Assembly (NCBI RefSeq): GCF_900188175.1
Contig: NZ_FZOQ01000009.1
Location: 1-64,000, forward strand
DNA length: 64,000 nucleotides
Direction: 5' to 3'
Origin: Pontibacter ummariensis
GTDB lineage: Bacteria > Bacteroidota > Bacteroidia > Cytophagales > Hymenobacteraceae
A program made the translations under genes and the position numbers. This document shows, piece by piece, positions 62,122-64,000 of this stretch. The notes under the pieces were generated by a model. That model ran no database searches, had not been told where the DNA came from, and worked only from the letters and a program-made list of their open reading frames with translations. Every line of letters begins with the position of its first letter. The stretch's first letter is position 1.

Positions 62122-62574
62122 ATGGAAATTAATAAAGAATTAAAATCAACGGTTCATCACCTGATCGAAAGATGCAAAGATGGATCGAAAGGCTATAAAG
62201 TAGCCTCTCAGGATATTGAAGATAAAAACCTGAAAGACCTGTTCAGAAAGTATTCCGTGCAGCGCGATAGCATGATCACAGAGCTGCAGGACCAGCTACA
62301 CAAAATGGGTGTGAGTGATGATGAGTCGAGTTCTATAGAGGGCACCGTGCACCGTGCCTGGATCGATCTGAAATCAGCGTTGACGTCTAAAGACACGACC
62401 CGCGTGTTGGAAGAATGTGAGCGCGGCGAGGACTATGCTGTTAAAGCGTACCAGGAAGCCCTGAAAAAGGATTTGCCGGGCCAGCTGAAGCCGATTGTAG
62501 AGCAGCAGTACCAGGATGTAAAAGATGCACACGACCACATCCGCGCTCTGCGCGATGAAGCCAGAAACAAGTAG
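62122..62574 (+). CDS. DUF2383 (PA2169-type) four-helix-bundle protein
   Basis: A 150-residue helical protein. LKSTVHHLIERCKDGSKGYKVASQDIEDKNLKDLFRKYSVQRDSMITELQDQ and the later ALKKDLPGQLKPIVEQQYQDVKDAHDHIRALRD are characteristic of the DUF2383/PA2169 family, a ferritin-like fold. E and H residues at helix positions suggest a possible metal site. Function is unknown, with stress-linked expression in relatives. Followed by a terminator. Confidence 0.9.
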   Translation: MEINKELKSTVHHLIERCKDGSKGYKVASQDIEDKNLKDLFRKYSVQRDSMITELQDQLHKMGVSDDESSSIEGTVHRAWIDLKSALTSKDTTRVLEECERGEDYAVKAYQEALKKDLPGQLKPIVEQQYQDVKDAHDHIRALRDEARNK

Positions 62575-62597
62575 TGAAAACAATGGATAGTTAACAG

Positions 62598-62623
62598 AAA
62601 GAGGGGCTTTGCTCCTCTTTTTT
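62598..62623 (+). terminator. Terminator after the DUF2383 gene
   Basis: A 10-bp stem with one G-U pair (aaagaggggc, 62598-62607; gctcctcttt, 62611-62620) and a 3-nt loop, followed by TTT. Confidence 0.85.
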
Positions 62624-62684
62624 AGTTTTAGACAGCATGAAAGGCTTAGGGTATGCTTCCTGCCTGACAAGCCCTGGCTAAACG

Positions 62685-62724
62685 CAAGAAGGGTGTAATC
62701 TGCAGACTACACCCTTCTTGTTTC
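62685..62724. terminator. Second hairpin/terminator in the convergent gap
   Basis: A perfect 13-bp stem (caagaagggtgta, 62685-62697; tacacccttcttg, 62708-62720), with a further TCTGCAGA palindrome in the loop and TTT following. It may act on the plus strand. Confidence 0.6.
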
Positions 62725-62847
62725 TAACTGTTTACATAGTTAGCTTAATCTTCCAACCTTTTATGATTTCCTTCTACGCGCAGCCTTAGAGGAAGTTGCT
62801 GCTGCAATCGAAATAACTAAAACTATCTTAACTACTGGCGATAAACA

Positions 62848-62876
62848 AATAGGCCGACGTTTCAAGTCGGCCTATT
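62848..62876 (-). terminator. Hairpin downstream of the DEAD-box helicase
   Basis: A perfect 11-bp stem (aataggccgac, 62848-62858; gtcggcctatt, 62866-62876) about 80 bp past the helicase stop codon. On the minus strand it is followed by TGTTTATC, a weak U-tract. Confidence 0.65.
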
Positions 62877-62953
62877 CTAACAGTTTTTAAAACTTTTACG
62901 CTTTAAACGCTGCTTGGTATAATATACGTTCTGTAAAAGCGAAAGTTGGGCTC

Positions 62954-64000
62954 TTAGAATCTTCTTTTTCTGAAGCCGCCTCTATCACCACCACGGCGGT
63001 CACCTCTAGTGGAGTCGCGGTCGCGGTCACGGCCTCCGCCGAATCTACCGCCAAAGCCGCCTCTGTTCCCACCGCGTCCGCCACGGTCTCCCCTGTCTTC
63101 ACGATCGCCTCTGCCTTCGCCACCTTCTTTTTTCTGAGACTTCTCTACGATCACCATGCGGCCATCCACCTCAATGCGGCCTACGCGATTCAGTATGTCT
63201 GCCGTGTATTCGGAAGGTACTTCCACAAAGCTGAATTTGTCATACAGGTCAATGTCTCCTACTTTACCTTCCGGTATGCTGGAGTTATTGCTCAGCAGTT
63301 CGATCAGGTCACGCGGGTGCACCCGGTCTTTTTTACCGATGGTGATAAACAGACGGTCCATGCCTTCTTTGGTCACACCCAGTCCTTTCTCTACCTCGGC
63401 TCCTTTCTCCTTCACTTTCTGCTCTTTCATGCTCATCTTCAGCAATGCAGAAGCGACGTCGAGTGGCGTGTAACCATCGGTCTCGTTCACAAAGCGCTCG
63501 ATGCGGGCCACATGTTTTGCCAGGTGTCCTTTTTCCAGCACCTCTTTCACCTTATCGAAGAAAAGGTTTGTACGGATCTCGTTTACATCTTCCAGAGACG
63601 GTACCTGCTGCAACACGATCTTCGCCTTGGTATAGCGCATGATGTCTTTTAGCTTGTAGCCATCTGAACGGCCTCCTACAAAAGAGAAGGCTCTACCGGA
63701 TTTACCGGCACGTCCTGTACGACCAATACGGTGTACATAAGACTCTTCGTCCTGCGGCAGGTCATAGTTAAACACTGCCTCTACGTTGTCTACGTCCAGA
63801 CCACGGGCAGCAACATCTGTCGCCACCAAGATCTCGAGTGTACCGTTACGGAACTTGCCCATCACGTTAGAGCGCTGGTTCTGGTTCAGGTCGCCATGCA
63901 GGGCATCTGCAAAATAACCTCTTGCCTGCAGGCCTGCCACCAGGTCATCCACCATGCGCTTGGTGTTGCAGAAAATGATCGCTGATTTCAGGTTGTACAT
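62954..64000 (-). CDS. DEAD-box RNA helicase, C-terminal part (runs off the window)
   Basis: The visible 348 residues form the second helicase domain onwards. [15 protein letters not shown] begins motif [18 protein letters not shown] is motif V and [10 protein letters not shown] is motif VI. A DbpA/RNA-recognition-like domain follows ([20 protein letters not shown] through [11 protein letters not shown]), then an Arg/Gly/Asp-rich tail ([18 protein letters not shown]). The layout is that of CsdA/DeaD-type helicases, cold-associated and RNA-remodelling. The N-terminal ATPase domain lies outside the window, so the first visible Met is internal. Confidence 0.93.
   Translation of the reverse strand: MYNLKSAIIFCNTKRMVDDLVAGLQARGYFADALHGDLNQNQRSNVMGKFRNGTLEILVATDVAARGLDVDNVEAVFNYDLPQDEESYVHRIGRTGRAGKSGRAFSFVGGRSDGYKLKDIMRYTKAKIVLQQVPSLEDVNEIRTNLFFDKVKEVLEKGHLAKHVARIERFVNETDGYTPLDVASALLKMSMKEQKVKEKGAEVEKGLGVTKEGMDRLFITIGKKDRVHPRDLIELLSNNSSIPEGKVGDIDLYDKFSFVEVPSEYTADILNRVGRIEVDGRMVIVEKSQKKEGGEGRGDREDRGDRGGRGGNRGGFGGRFGGGRDRDRDSTRGDRRGGDRGGFRKRRF

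Larger units (their letters stand above)
62575..62953. other. Intergenic region with three hairpins
   Basis: About 380 bases between convergent genes. It contains three successive hairpins (62598-62623, 62685-62724, 62848-62876). No gene is evident. Confidence 0.6.

Noticed and set aside
62896..63123. Minus-strand 75-residue Ala/Val/Glu-rich frame
   Set aside because: Out-of-frame reading of the RGG-rich end of the DEAD-box helicase gene.
1..64000. tRNA, rRNA, tmRNA genes, CRISPR arrays, prophage
   Set aside because: None recognised by eye: no direct-repeat/spacer series, no ribosomal RNA stretches, no phage structural genes. A dedicated tRNA or Rfam scan was not possible here.

Overview
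This 64 kb window comes from a Bacteroidota chromosome, most likely a member of the Cytophagales/Hymenobacteraceae (Pontibacter- or Rufibacter-like). The support is gene content and promoter style: a fused CcoN-CcoO subunit, the ccoG/ccoH/safE accessory set, DUF5686 and DUF3127 proteins, a DUF4136 lipoprotein, and -7 elements of the TAnnTTTG type. It is mostly ordinary chromosomal housekeeping and envelope DNA. Mobile DNA is limited to an IS5-like transposase fragment at the left edge and a few short palindromic repeats. I saw no rRNA, tRNA, CRISPR array or prophage.

Layout. 1-2.2 kb: transposase 5' fragment, one conserved small protein with a GSCNCGHL motif, and about 1.2 kb of gene-poor DNA carrying degenerate REP-like palindromes. 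2.2-8.1 kb: HD hydrolase, Kef-type K+/H+ antiporter, DUF4136 lipoprotein, acetyl-CoA hydrolase/transferase, DUF1206 membrane protein. 8.5-14.4 kb: NtrC-type sigma-54 response regulator, then a seven-PAS hybrid histidine kinase with REC and Hpt domains. 14.6-19.2 kb: M20 amidohydrolase plus alanine racemase operon, a voltage-gated-type K+ channel with a zinc ribbon, and a DUF2254 protein. 19.4-30.6 kb, all on the minus strand: the cbb3 oxidase region (ccoI-ccoS, ccoNO-ccoQ-ccoP, ccoG-ccoH-safE, and a Cys-tailed tandem universal stress protein). 31-38.4 kb: azurin-like copper lipoprotein with an L,D-transpeptidase, M1 aminopeptidase, DUF892 ferritin-like protein, and a convergent cyanophycinase/isoaspartyl peptidase pair. 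38.5-49.3 kb: DUF3127, AlbA_2-type DNA-binding protein, MORN-like protein, PIN-PhoH ATPase, DinB, SRPBCC, YkvA, DUF5686 outer-membrane protein, a possible PD-(D/E)XK-like protein and two lipoproteins. 49.5-56 kb: tetR-tolC-adaptor-RND efflux operon. 56-64 kb: DECR-type SDR, NuiA-like inhibitor, carotenoid-desaturase-like oxidoreductase, NAD-epimerase, BaiN-type flavoprotein, DUF2383 protein and the 3' part of a DEAD-box RNA helicase.

The most striking signal is regulatory. Four separate minus-strand units of the cbb3 region (ccoI, ccoNO, ccoG, usp) each carry two TGA-N6-TCA dyads 22-23 bp apart. In all four the lower-coordinate dyad starts exactly 31 bp above the first base of the (putative) -7 element. 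In three of them the -7 ends in TTTG and the dyad is followed by TCTTTT. This fits a CRP/FNR-family activator bound near -42 and -64 and defines a small microaerobic-respiration regulon, although no regulator of that family lies in the window. Secondary points of interest are the rearranged CcoP (signal peptide-cyt c-TM-TM-cyt c), the azurin-like lipoprotein near the oxidase, a 119-bp inverted-repeat element between ccoN and ccoS, a TetR operator overlapping its own promoter, and a recurring terminator design in which the outer stem is AGAAAG/CTTTCT.
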